Positions 27,028 to 37,340 of a stretch of DNA of 51,434 nucleotides are shown one piece after another. The position numbers were made by a program, and so were the translations under genes. A model generated the notes under the pieces. It saw nothing but the letters and a program-made list of their open reading frames with translations. It was not told where the DNA came from and searched no databases. Source of the DNA: Setaria digitata (Eukaryota > Nematoda > Chromadorea > Rhabditida > Setariidae); the NCBI GenBank assembly GCA_003640385.1, contig RCAB01000440.1:1-51434 (forward strand), given 5' to 3'. How positions within the stretch are numbered: the stretch's first letter is position 1; every line of letters begins with the position of its first letter.

Positions 27028-28562
27028 ATACATATATATATAACACAGTTTCTTTATATATATATATAAATTTTATTATTTACAGTTAGGCATCTGGCAG
27101 GTACACAACTCGGATCAAGGGTGATATAAAAAAGAAGGGTTATAAAACTCGTCAGCGACAGTGAAATACACAAAATGAATAAGTTAATAGCAGCTACGTA
27201 CCCAGACACGTGCAAGCCTCGATTTATCTATAACATCGCAAACTGTTCCTTCATCGTAAATTTGTTCAAAATATGGAAGCTCGTCACTCTTCTGTTTTGA
27301 TAAATTTATATTTGAATTGTTTTTATAAATTCCTAAGGAGATAATTTTTCCAACAATTTTTGAGCCTGAAAAATGAATAGAACATTAAAAAAATTTATCT
27401 CACAAAGCCAAAAAATACTCTAATTCTCACCTTCTAGATGAAATTGCTGTACATGCTTGTTATAGCAAAGTTCATAAGTCCACCATCCTGTATTCTATAA
27501 ATATGCTTGTATTATTTTCATTTATAAGATGCTAAACATCGCACACATTTGAATAAGCATTTAAACTCAACGACAGTGTTATCAAAGTATAACGTTACGG
27601 CAATCATTCAGTTATTTCTCCGAGGAAAAGAAAGCTCGGTACTGTGACAGCACTTACTGCGTATGAGTTCTTGTATGAAATCCGAAAGTTTCAGTGAAAA
27701 TCATCTGTTCGAGATTTAAATATTTATAACTTAACTTTTTAAAAGTCTTAATGCTGATGCTCTTTTTTTTTGATTTTTTCTAGCCACATTCTTAAGTATT
27801 GAGGACATGATGAACGCAAATTGAAGAAATGTTGCACTTAAAGATCTACGAAACTCCCGCACATCGTGACTAGTGTTTCACTCCATTAAACTTTCTTAGA
27901 GTTTTTACCTTTCGGATGCAGTTTTGCACATAAAAACTAGCTGCTATAACGTCAGAGATCAGATTTATGGTTAAATTTGACTTCGATTCATTGCTGGTTT
28001 TTGTTGTTGGGATTTTGGGCAACGAGCAGATGAATTTCTGCCCAAACTCACTAACAACAACTGTGGAGCTCCTATCATCAAATATTCCCTAAAAATGAAA
28101 TATTTAGTAACTCTTTGCAAATAATCTATCTAAAATAAAATGAGATGAGTTTTCTCTACGAAGAAGTATTATTCCTCGTCCTTATTAATATTAAAAAAAG
28201 AGAATCTATGATGCTGCATCATTTCTCTTATAATCCATAATATCTTCTCTAAATAGACCACTTCTACGCCTAGGATTTATCAGATGGCCTTACTGCAAAC
28301 TATAAACATTAACAAACATTCTCTCTACTGTGAAAAGTTTTATAATTTCAAAAACAATTCCCACCTTCATATCATTTTTGGACACTCCTTCCTCCAATGT
28401 TCCACTATCAAGTTTCAAATTTTCAAATCCAAAAGGTATTTCTGCGATCTCGAGATCATATGCAACATTTTGCAGTTCATTCGTATCATATATACCGCAA
28501 CAGCATGCAACGAATATTAATAGAAAAAGAGAAATCTGAGCTACCACCTGATCTGACCACAT
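21607..28562 (-). CDS. OS-9-type ER lectin (MRH domain), ERAD
   Basis: ER lumenal lectin that hands misfolded glycoproteins to the HRD1 ligase. Exon 1 (28562-28365) has a signal peptide (AQISLFLLIFVACCCG) and LEIAEIPFG, matching the start of OS-9. Exon 2 is 28088-27909. The MRH domain spans three exons: ~27495 (WWTYELCYNKHVQQFHLEG), ~27366-27203 and ~26803-26565 (DEPSSCEYIIKVKTGSLC, ending IMCYPLLEQ). Its mannose-binding Gln, Arg, Glu and Tyr are all present. Further pieces lie at ~25537-25345 (Lys/Arg/Ala-rich helix), ~25210-25158, ~24560-24430, ~24198-23851, ~23285-23160, ~22920-22835, ~22690-22570 and ~22228-22090 (coiled: LDDLRKQLFVFKSTLEEK). The last exon, 21887-21607, has GAEVKVQLVSP and an acidic tail, like the OS-9 C-terminus. 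The middle exons match nothing I know, so their joining to OS-9 is inference. No KDEL is present. Confidence 0.82.
21920..22041 (-). CDS. possible alternative C-terminal exon of the OS-9 gene
   Basis: The exon upstream ends GETGLVQ-like at phase 1 (CAA G|GTTCGTG, near 22090). After a TTCACAG acceptor, positions 22041-21920 read in the matching phase as DFVIRTDWSSNAVDFLVHLG and on to a stop, 41 residues. The usual last exon at 21887 accepts the same phase and restores OS-9-like sequence. The two are therefore mutually exclusive endings, or the nearer one is a fortuitous open stretch. I do not recognise the 41-residue tail. Confidence 0.35.
26978..27055. repeat. AT-dinucleotide tract closed by inverted repeat arms
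   Basis: A run of TA/AT dinucleotides is flanked by AGAAACTGT on the left (~26981) and its reverse complement ACAGTTTCT on the right (~27044). The flanks continue as ATTATA/TATAAC, so the whole ~75 bp can fold into one long hairpin. It lies in an intron of the OS-9 gene. A further TATATA tract follows it. Confidence 0.8.
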
Positions 28563-30026
28563 AATGTAATTGACATGAGCCTTAACAGGTAAAAGAAATT
28601 TGCTATGAGAATAAAATAAAATTAACGACGTGGACTAATCCATATTCTATCGTCTTGCCAAAACTTTCTTCTATCATCACATTCAGACGGTCTCAGTTGC
28701 TCTATAAAGAGAAATATACTTTTTTTTTGTTTACAAATAACTTAAAACAACTAGTATTTAATTCCAGTTTAATTTACTGCACCCATCTGATTTACATCAA
28801 AACATGTCCTCCTCAACTCTTTCCAGTGAAATAAAATTAATCTTATACTGAAACAGCAAATTATTCAAGCGTTCCAAAGTTCATATGAAGTAAATCAGGG
28901 AAATATATATATGTACGATGTGAACAGTAAACATTGAAAGTTACGTAAAATAAGGGAAACAAGGTACATATAAATCATCCTAACTTTCAATTAATAACTA
29001 AATACAGAACAGCTGAAGAAGTAAACGTGAATTAACGACAGGTGGAAGGGACCGAATCTGTCAGACTCACGAGGACTACGTCTCGCACGCCATCTTTTGA
29101 ATCTATCCACGAGTAAATTCCCGTCAAGCACAGTCTGACGCCATTTCTCACACATAAGTGGCGTGAAAGAAAGCAAAGATGCTCACTCGAAAATGACCGC
29201 GAAGACAAACCCCATCCTCCACCAGTCCACGTTTCAGAATGATGACGTCACATACGGAAGATCTACCGGAAGGTCGTCATGAAAAAACATCATCCTGTCG
29301 GGATTGTATTACGTAATTAGATCATTACCTTCGGGATCCTGAGAAAGGAAAAGATAAAAGTGGATGACTGTCTAAATGGTTTGTTCAAGATTCTTCGAGA
29401 CTTGTATACTTTTAACCAAAACTGCACTGATTACTTGTCTGTTGGTCTATTCACATCATACAAGTATCTTAAGTAATAGATGGAACTGGGCTTGGCTGAA
29501 TATTTTTTGCTAATTTATGAGGTTGAGATTTGTTGACAATTGATATGTGCCACTTCACATAATTTATCATTCGTCTACTCCACAGCAAACAATAATCATC
29601 CATCACAAAACAGACTCGTATACTTTCAATTAAAACTGCATTGACTAATCAGTTAACAAGAGGAAAAATCCAGTCATCGTTCCTTTAATTTATCAAATTA
29701 AAACTGGTTGTTGTGAGAGTGTAGCATTTTGAATCGCTATATTTGATATTTCTGTTCTGCCAAAAATAGAGCGGGGTAAGATGAGGTGGATTTTGAACCC
29801 ATAACCGATAATTAAATAAGAAAATAAGGTTGATTTTTGAGGATCCAACATGTAAGAGACAATGATGCACTTTCAGGTGTGCTCATCCAAAGCTTTTCTC
29901 GACTCTTTCCACTTCCACCACAATTTCATCATGATTTCAACTCATTTACGGACTTTTTTTTTTATGAGGAGATTTTCGAAAAGAGTGTAGATTGCTACAT
30001 AACAATTTGTAGGAGCAATTTGGTTA
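28563..30026. other. OS-9 upstream region and ITPA 3' flank; diverged direct repeat
   Basis: No coding exon could be supported; the minus-strand open frame at 29176-28991 has no family likeness. Near 29226-29248, TCCACGTTTC is followed by the palindrome TGACGTCA, about 0.67 kb upstream of the OS-9 ATG. A diverged direct repeat of ~45 bp (ACTTGTATACTTTTAACC at ~29400, ACTCGTATACTTTCAATT at ~29613) lies about 210 bp apart. Confidence 0.5.
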
Positions 30027-32571
30027 TCAAGATTTGCTTTCAAAATAATTCTTGAGCTCTGCCAGAGCCTTACTTCTATGACTGATTGTATTCTTCACGG
30101 CCGCACCCATTTCTGCATATGTTTGCGTAAAACCTTCCGGTTCAAAGCATGGATCCCAACCGAAATTGGTCTCTCCTCTTGGTTCAACTATTCTTCCATT
30201 CGTTCGTCCTATGAAAAGTGCTTTTGATAATATGAAGTCAAACAAGATGAGCAATAAGAACAATTTTTTTCTCATGGCTTTACCAACATACATAATGCTG
30301 AGTGAATTAAGCAAATGACTCAAATTATGTTTCTTATCAAATGTTACTGCCATTAAAATAAGGTAACTAGGAAAAGCTAAATGCTGATAGATAACCAATA
30401 AAGGATTTGTATTAATGTAACATATAGGTGAAACTATCCATATCATACACTTCTTGAGCTGGGCTACAGTCCACAAAAGACACTAAATCAGTATGAGGTA
30501 AGCTATGGTAACCTGTACTTTAGGGTTGTTTGCGACAGTATCCCCAAGAGGATGGTAAGCTTTGTTGAAAGCTGAATACAATCAGGTGAATCATAGCAAA
30601 CAAGTACCCTAGGGGAAAGGAAGATTTTCAAGGAATTTTGTGCAGTTGTGAAACTACTAAGATACAGACGGAGAGAGTTAACGAAACATCACTCTCAAAC
30701 TACCAATTCCTTGCATTATTTACCTGCATCATTATTGTTATGCATGAAGAAATTGCAAGAAATGAGTTTAGATTAATGACTCGAGTATTAAAGTAAATAA
30801 CTGATGGTAGGTACTGAAAACTTCATTTACAGCATACCGATACATTATTTTCAGTGCATCATTAGTGACTATCAATAGATATTTAAATGTGATAGGATAT
30901 GTTTTGGATGAAGAAAAGGACTGAATAGATGTTTGAATTCAAAATTCGATTCATGAAAATTTACCCTCGAAGAGCAAAATAGGTTTGGAGGGGTCTTCGC
31001 AATACGCAAATATACACTGCGCATATGCAGTTTTATTTTCAAAACCAGCTAGTAATTTCCAGAGACCATCGGGCTTTAAATTCTTCAGAAACCTGTAATA
31101 AATTAGTGTACATTAGAAGTGTAATGCTCAAGATCATTCTGTTCGTAGTGCTAATAAAGAGTGAAATGAAATAACATACCATTTAATATATGGGCCTGGC
31201 AGGCCTCCAAGCGCATTAAAACAAAGACAAGTATCTTCAGTTATAACAGGCCGTTGTAGCTGCTGTGACGCTGCTAAACACTTAAGCCTAGCTATTTCAG
31301 ACGGTTCTCCTTGGTATTCCAGCAAATGCACATCCTCATTTTCAATCTGAAATATTCACATAAAACAGCTGTTTCCTTTGAAACTATTTTCCTCTTCAAA
31401 TTTAGGCTATGCTAGTGTACGACTCGATAATCTTGAACAAGATGTCAACTTTTTATCTAGTAGATGATTGCATCCCAGCAAAAACAGTTTTGAGATTTCA
31501 TTCGAAGAGATTAGTGGACATTAAAAAAAAAAAAAAACAATTTATTTTAAACAACCATAAACTCAACAAAAAAGAGCAAAAAAAAAACAAAAAATATTCA
31601 CAAGGCAACTTCCAAACAAAAGTAACGAACGTATACATTAGCAAACACTGAATTTAATTATTTACAGGTATTATTTGTAATTTATTTATAAAAATAAATC
31701 ATTGTCCTCACAAAGGTCGCAGATGTCCAGATAAAGTTGAAGTTTAGCCATATTTGGCCTTATACTTAGGATCCCTATCTATCAGATATTGACGAACAGT
31801 TGCACGAGGAATTCGCTGATAACGAAATCGACCAAAAAATGTTGATGTTCTAGTGCTGCGATGATAAGAAGCAAAGGAAGCTGTTGAGAGATTACTGCTG
31901 GCACTGTAGATCTGTAGACTTCCTTTTTGAATGGGAGAGAAAATTATTTCATGAACTTTTCTTCCAGAAAGTGTAAGATTTTTATCACATTCTCGCCTCA
32001 TACCAAAATTCGGTTCCCAGATCGGAACTTCTGTTATTTCCGATGATTTTGGGTTTGAATTCCTATCTGTACTGGATTTTGAAGAATTCTGACATAGAGA
32101 AAATGGTTCAGATCGATACCACATATGTTGTACTTCTTCATCATCATCATTAAATAGCTTTGAAAATGATAAGGATGGGACATTCTGATCATTTTCCATG
32201 CATCTCGTAATATTTGAAGCGGTGTTCTTGTAGAATTCTTCAGCCAAAAAGCCATACCGTAATGGTGCCATATTACGAACCAATTCAGGAACAGTAACCA
32301 TTAGACCGGAATAACTTGATATATCATTCACACAACTATGCTTTTCAGACCTTCTGACCCCTTCAAATGATGAACCGCTCTCCATCCTACTTGAATCCCA
32401 TCTCAACATGATTCATCTGTTCCTGAAACCTATCTGTAACACTTTCATTCAACAAGTATCTCTAGAAATGAAACTAATTAATACAACCATTACCGTGAAG
32501 TGGTCGCCAAGTATAGCACGTACTTCCTTCACTTTATTCGCGTTCCCAGAGACGAATGTCAATGTTTTCAT
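30027..32571 (-). CDS. ITPA: inosine triphosphate pyrophosphatase (ITPA/HAM1)
   Basis: Cytosolic hydrolase that converts ITP, dITP and XTP to monophosphates and keeps deaminated purines out of nucleic acids. Four exons join in phase: 32571-32494 ([20 protein letters not shown], the nucleotide-binding Ser/Thr-Gly-Asn-x2-Lys start), 31346-31180 ([26 protein letters not shown]), ~31093-30964 ([20 protein letters not shown]) and ~30207-30027 ([20 protein letters not shown], then [17 protein letters not shown] and a stop). All family motifs are complete and the size (about 190 residues) is normal. Intron 1 (32493-31347) is unusually long for this gene and contains a separate open gene on the same strand. 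Confidence 0.96.
31681..31686 (-). terminator. polyadenylation signal AATAAA for the nested gene
   Basis: TTTATT on the plus strand reads AATAAA on the minus strand, about 60 nt downstream of the nested gene's stop and still inside ITPA intron 1. AT-richness makes chance occurrence possible. Confidence 0.5.
31744..32409 (-). CDS. intron-nested single-exon gene, unknown 221-residue protein
   Basis: Uninterrupted 222-codon frame entirely within ITPA intron 1, same strand. I recognise no domain. It is Ser-rich (over 15%), hydrophilic and without a signal peptide or membrane helix. The C-terminal third is basic ([20 protein letters not shown]) and ends [11 protein letters not shown]. The middle has an acidic Asp-Asp-Asp-Glu-Glu patch. 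A GGTTTCAG acceptor lies 13 nt before the ATG, and an in-frame TGA between the two blocks extension of the frame into an upstream exon. On the minus strand an AATAAA lies about 60 nt past the stop. Together these suggest an independently trans-spliced and polyadenylated transcript. Alternatives are an alternative ITPA transcript end or a retroposed copy of a spliced gene; I see no remaining poly(A) tract or target duplication. Confidence 0.72.
   Translation of the reverse strand: MLRWDSSRMESGSSFEGVRRSEKHSCVNDISSYSGLMVTVPELVRNMAPLRYGFLAEEFYKNTASNITRCMENDQNVPSLSFSKLFNDDDEEVQHMWYRSEPFSLCQNSSKSSTDRNSNPKSSEITEVPIWEPNFGMRRECDKNLTLSGRKVHEIIFSPIQKGSLQIYSASSNLSTASFASYHRSTRTSTFFGRFRYQRIPRATVRQYLIDRDPKYKAKYG
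32423..32430 (-). promoter_or_regulatory. 3' splice acceptor before the nested gene (likely SL trans-splice site)
   Basis: Minus strand GGTTTCAG followed by a 13-nt leader and ATG. Cis-splicing from ITPA exon 1 (phase 0) would run GAA CAG ATG and reach TAG within a few codons. A leader-only, trans-spliced use is therefore more likely. Confidence 0.5.
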
Positions 32572-33328
32572 AGGCCTAAACCTTAAGAAATACCACTGCT
32601 GAAAAGAACACATAAGCAAACTTCTGCATAAACCCAAATTTGAGTATATTTCATACATTCCCTATCAAAAGCCTCGCCTAGACTACTGAAGTTACACTAT
32701 AACTGGAAATGGCTATGTGGATTAAGAATCAGTCCAGACAATATTAACAGGAGACTCCATACTCCCTCTATCTTACTAGCAAGCCCAAAATTTTGCCACA
32801 GAGCCGCACTTTCTCTACATTACTTCCATAAAAACCCAAGTACTTGTCGTTGGACTAACTACATTGGAAACTAAGGTAAAGGAAAGATTAACTAAAAACA
32901 CTAACACACTAAGCAGCTAGGAATAGTAATTCCCGATTATTCATATAGGCAGTTTTAATTATCATAAATTATCGGATATGCACAATTTCATAACAGGTTA
33001 GTGACAGTAAAACGATAAGAAATATTTTAAACAAATAAAATCTTTCTGGCAGTAAAATCTGAACAAATATATAATATATATGTATATCGCACTGGGAAAA
33101 ACAACATACTACTCTTGTAACATCAAGCAAACATAATCAGAGAGTATTACGGAAGTTTTAGGGAAACAGGAATATAATTTCATATCCGGAATCGTCTGCC
33201 ACAGAATAGTTCACTGCTATATTTCTTCCAATTCAGTTGAATTCTAGTCAAAGTACAATGTCACTATACTTTTTTCTTTGTAAATTTGAACACTGAGGGC
33301 AATGAAAAATGGTGCACAAGCTTAATAA
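32572..33328. other. intergenic between ITPA and SAMM50
   Basis: About 0.75 kb between the ITPA start and the SAMM50 stop, both on the minus strand. No coding signal seen. A short ATATATGTATAT tract lies near 33069. Confidence 0.55.
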
Positions 33329-36211
33329 TTACAAAAAGTTAAGACCAGCACCCAATTGGAAAGATCGTGTACAGTGATCACCTGACATATAAGTCAGTGG
33401 AACAACATAATTCAATTCAATTCGAATAAAATTTTTGATTAAAAATGCCAATCCCAACCCAGCGCTAATACGCAAAGCATCTGACATATCACGAAATCGA
33501 CTTCGAGAATCAGTTGACACTACTGCTCCTCCACAAACGAACGCATGAGCAAATAACATTTCTGGAGGAAAAAGCGGCCTGAAATCATTTGTTAGGAAAA
33601 AAATATTCGCTCTGGGAAAGGAAGGTAACAGAAATAATAGCTGCCTTTCGATTCCTATTCAAGTTGCCACCACAGAAATGAGGCGGAAATAAACAGTTGC
33701 ACACAAGTCATTAATGATAAAAGCCTTTTCTCCCTCTGCCTTCTTTTTCCATTTGCGCTTTTCTTCTCGCTAAACAAAAGATCACTCTCATACTTTTACT
33801 AAAGATGACACTACAGAGTTCAGTCCTTAAAGATAATTAAAAAGAGTTTAAAAAAGAAAAAAAAACCATGCCAAATAACGTTGCCTTAGATAAGTCATGA
33901 ACTAATGGTGTAAATAAATGTATAATAGATCTATCAGGAAAGCATGCAAAAGCTGTGCTTGATGCTTTGAGAGAGAACGTCATGATCCACGGGACAATAA
34001 ATATAGTAATCACAGTACTGCTTTTAAATACCTGTAAACATGCAATGCACCAATGGCAGAAGTAGCTCCTCCAACACATGACGAACTATCGGTTTGGCCT
34101 CCAATTGTGTTCCAGGCAAATCCCCGAACATCGAGAGGTCCTCCCACATATAAACGATCCAGCAAATGTAGTGAACGGTGAACGGCTAATGTATCGATAA
34201 TTGCAAATTGACATGAAGCGCTCAGGAACATACCCATAAAAAGTGGTGTAGATGCCTGAAAATTAACAAAGAGATGACAATGAAATGAAAAACAAATTCC
34301 AGTTTTATTTTCATGAAATGAAAGAATTTAACAAAACAAATTTGAAGGTTATAACTAAGGTTAGAGGACGTGATAATGCAAATACACAGTTAATGGCAAA
34401 ACTGAATAGTAAAAGATCGAAAGCAATGAGAAATCCTCAATTTGAAAACAAAATCGAAATTTTAAGGGAAGGCCAAAAGAATAATGAAGAAAAAAATGAC
34501 TTGAAGATCAAACTGATGTTTGATAAATGCTGCATCACCAAGAAGGCCTGCGTATTCCTGCGCAAATTTTACCAAAACACCTTTTGTAGCAAGAAGAGGT
34601 CGGTCTCGTGTATCGTAAGCCAACGAGTTTTCTACTGAACACTTCATCGTATGACCCGCATGTTCTCGAACAGAAAAAGCAGCGTCTTTCGTTGGACAGA
34701 ATTTGCGCCAAATCTTGAACACTATTTACTTGAAAAAATTCATTTCCGTTTATCATTGTTATGCATACACTACTTTTTGAAAAACCATTTGAGAATTTTC
34801 TCCCCACTTGAGAATTTTTACTCAGCGCTGCGCTTCTGAAAAAAAAATATTCAGTGATTTAGAATGTACATAACGGCATGGTGAGACGTGAAATATAAGG
34901 CTCAGCATTTAAGCTTCAACATAAGAGTGAATTCTCACACTTTATAAGTGTGATAAATAAAATCATTCCATTATTTCAGATAAAACTATTTCTATAAGGA
35001 TAAACTCAATTCATTAGGAGCTAGTAATTGCAAATACAACTTACTGTATTTAATTTTGCATTATAGTGAAGCTTCTTGTTCAGCAACTGACCATTATACT
35101 GCAAGACCATTCCAATTTCCTGCACTTCACTGAGATTCCAAGGTAAATTTGCAACACTTCGGTACAAAGAAAACCCAACGTTGGAGTACTTTTGCCAACC
35201 CAAAAAAGGTTTCACCATTGAAATGTTGAAAGTTTGGTTTCCCTATAAATTATGATGTTATAGTATTGAGAGCTAAAATGAATATCCGAAAATGGATCAT
35301 ATCGATATGCAGCGAAATGGACTACAGTTTAGGAACGAATTACATTCGCAAGGTTTCCATACTTTACAAGTCAAACTGAAAACCTAACAAAAAAATACAA
35401 AACTTTAACTAAGATCGTAAAGAAATATGACAACTAATACAGCAAGACCATTCCAATTTCCTGCACTTCACTGAGATTCCAAGGTAAAATTTCCACACTT
35501 CGGTACAAATAAAATCTAACGTTGGAGTTTACATGGAAATAAATGAAATCTTGAATATGCAACTTCTTCATGAAAGGAAAAACTAAATCAAAACCTTGAA
35601 AGTGCAGGAGTAACATGCATTCACCGACTCACCACGTCCTCCGAAACTCTCTTTCCCCGCGTTTAATGAGTAATCAGTATCGCCTCTACTTGTCATGCCA
35701 GCCTAGAAAATAGGTTCTAAAAATCATTTATTACATTAATTTGAAGGCAATTGCAATAAAATCTAAAAATAACTAGTAAAAAATCAATCAGAACCTTGAC
35801 ACCTAGAGTAAACGATTTTGGCTCCTTTATGATAAAATCGACAACGTATCTGCCCCGCTTCCCATCTACTGAATCAATGAGTGGAGTAGCATTCTCTACA
35901 AGACCAACTTCCTGCAATTTAAAAGCATCATTTCATTCCAAGCGATGCCAGTACACAGTAATGTGTAGCCAGTTTGGTAGAAGAAATTTTGGAAAACTTA
36001 CTCTCATATGCTTAGCCGCTTGGCTACAACATCGTATCAGTTCTGCAAGTGTTGAAGCTTTATAGAGATGTCCAATTTCTTTCAGCAATGCATCGTTTTT
36101 GGTGATTTTAATTCCGTGAAATTGAATAGACTCAAGAATAACTGGATGATTATTGCATTTACCGTAAAGAACATCAGCTGGATGATAAGTTTTAGCCTTT
36201 TTTGTCGACAT
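33329..36211 (-). CDS. SAMM50: sorting and assembly machinery 50 kDa subunit (SAMM50/Omp85)
   Basis: Mitochondrial outer-membrane beta-barrel of the Omp85 family that inserts barrel proteins and contacts MICOS. Exon 1 (36211-~36009, ATG directly after a TATTACAG acceptor) and exon 2 (~35917-35797) form the POTRA region ([30 protein letters not shown]). Barrel exons follow: ~35702-35633, 35241-35046 ([20 protein letters not shown]), ~34720-34508 ([20 protein letters not shown]), ~34257-34032 ([14 protein letters not shown], the conserved VRGF loop) and ~33580-33329. The last exon ends [10 protein letters not shown], a proper C-terminal beta-signal. The junction 35046/34720 does not close cleanly (KLNT at phase 0 to FKIWRKFC), so a micro-exon or alternative site is probably missing from my model. 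A decayed copy of part of exon 4 lies at 35437-35528. Confidence 0.92.
35437..35528 (-). pseudogene. decayed partial copy of a SAMM50 barrel exon
   Basis: About 91 bp closely resemble 35097-35188 within the real exon. Both translate to LYRSV, two or three residues, [15 protein letters not shown], but the copy runs into TAG after LLY. It also lacks the exon's 5' part and the donor. It lies in the intron just upstream of the real exon. Confidence 0.85.
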
Positions 36212-37340
36212 CTGTAATACGGAAATGAGAAAGCATTAATATTCGATATTTCGTTTTAAGTCGGTTTTATCTATATTTTTAAATGCCAGTTTTACAGTCA
36301 TAATCTGTAGCTGTATATTATTTTACCGCAACATTCCTTTTTTCCTATTAGTGACAATTTTTTTTCTTTGCATATTCATTAAAAAATATCAAACAAACGA
36401 TTCACCACACATTAGGACTATAATTTAGAATATTAAATTGAAACAGTCCAAAAAAGTGCGGCGAGGAGATTTGTTTGGAGTACTATCACAATTTAACTGT
36501 CCAGACATCTCAGAAAGCAGTCATGTAAAAGGAATCAAGCATCGCTGGCTGGACGAGACTTAGAAACACTTATCACATAATATGCAACATAGAAAACTCT
36601 TTAACACTGCTGTAAGTGAATATTTGTATAAGAAGCAAACCGTAAACGAATGAAATCCGGTACTCTTTTTATCCTCTCGAGTGGGTAGATTGCCTGAGCG
36701 CTTCTGCTCCCTTTGATTACTAAAACCGAAATTACTTTACATCGGAATATATTTACTCATATCGAAACAAAATCTATTTTCTCCATTAGTTCTGGTGATG
36801 GGCAATGGCGATCCTATAAACAAATCTGTTTCACACCAAATAGCGCATCACTTGGTCTAACCCCTAAGCTACGAGATCTCTGCTGCAGTACCTGAGGATA
36901 AGCACTCTCATGAACTTCCGGAACAAATACTTCCTAAACTTCCGGATTACCCAGCAATTCCCTGAGTAATTTCTCAGCACAGTAGTGTATTTTACGGGTG
37001 GCCGACTGATTATCGTAAACAGTTAATAAATTTGGCGCCGGGTCATGGGGTCAAAGTTATAACAGAATTGATTGGTTTAGTTGTTGGTTGGACTGAGTGG
37101 TTGGTTGCCTACTGGCTGAGATGCATGCCTGATTATTGAGACGGTTCTGCAAAACCTCGTCAGGTTATGGTACTTTCTAACTATGAGAAGATTGTATCTT
37201 TTGTATAAATTCGAAGCTGACACTGAATCCGATGCTCTCTTAAGACGTCTGATGTGTTCGATTTAGAGACTTGAGAGATTGTTATGCTTCATTGTCTCCG
37301 TTATGTTTTGTTCATCGTCAGGCATATTACTATAACTGCG
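36212..37340. other. divergent intergenic region between SAMM50 (-) and the unknown gene (+)
   Basis: About 1.1 kb shared by two head-to-head genes. No supported exon; the plus-strand frame 36713-36895 looks random. The segment ~37020-37120 is less AT-rich and contains repeated GGTTGGTTG/GTTGGTTGG words. It is the likely promoter region of both genes. Confidence 0.55.

Noticed and set aside
29000..29176. Minus-strand frame upstream of OS-9 (MLSFTPLMCEKWRQ...) as an extra exon or small gene
   Set aside because: No acceptor or donor in phase, no family likeness, and OS-9 has a complete signal-peptide start downstream.
34485..34807. Second frame over the SAMM50 exon ([13 protein letters not shown]...)
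   Set aside because: It is out of frame with the SAMM50 homology, which is unambiguous in the other frame.
36713..36895. Plus-strand 60-codon frame in the divergent promoter region
   Set aside because: No ATG context, splice signal or protein-like composition; ends without partner exon.
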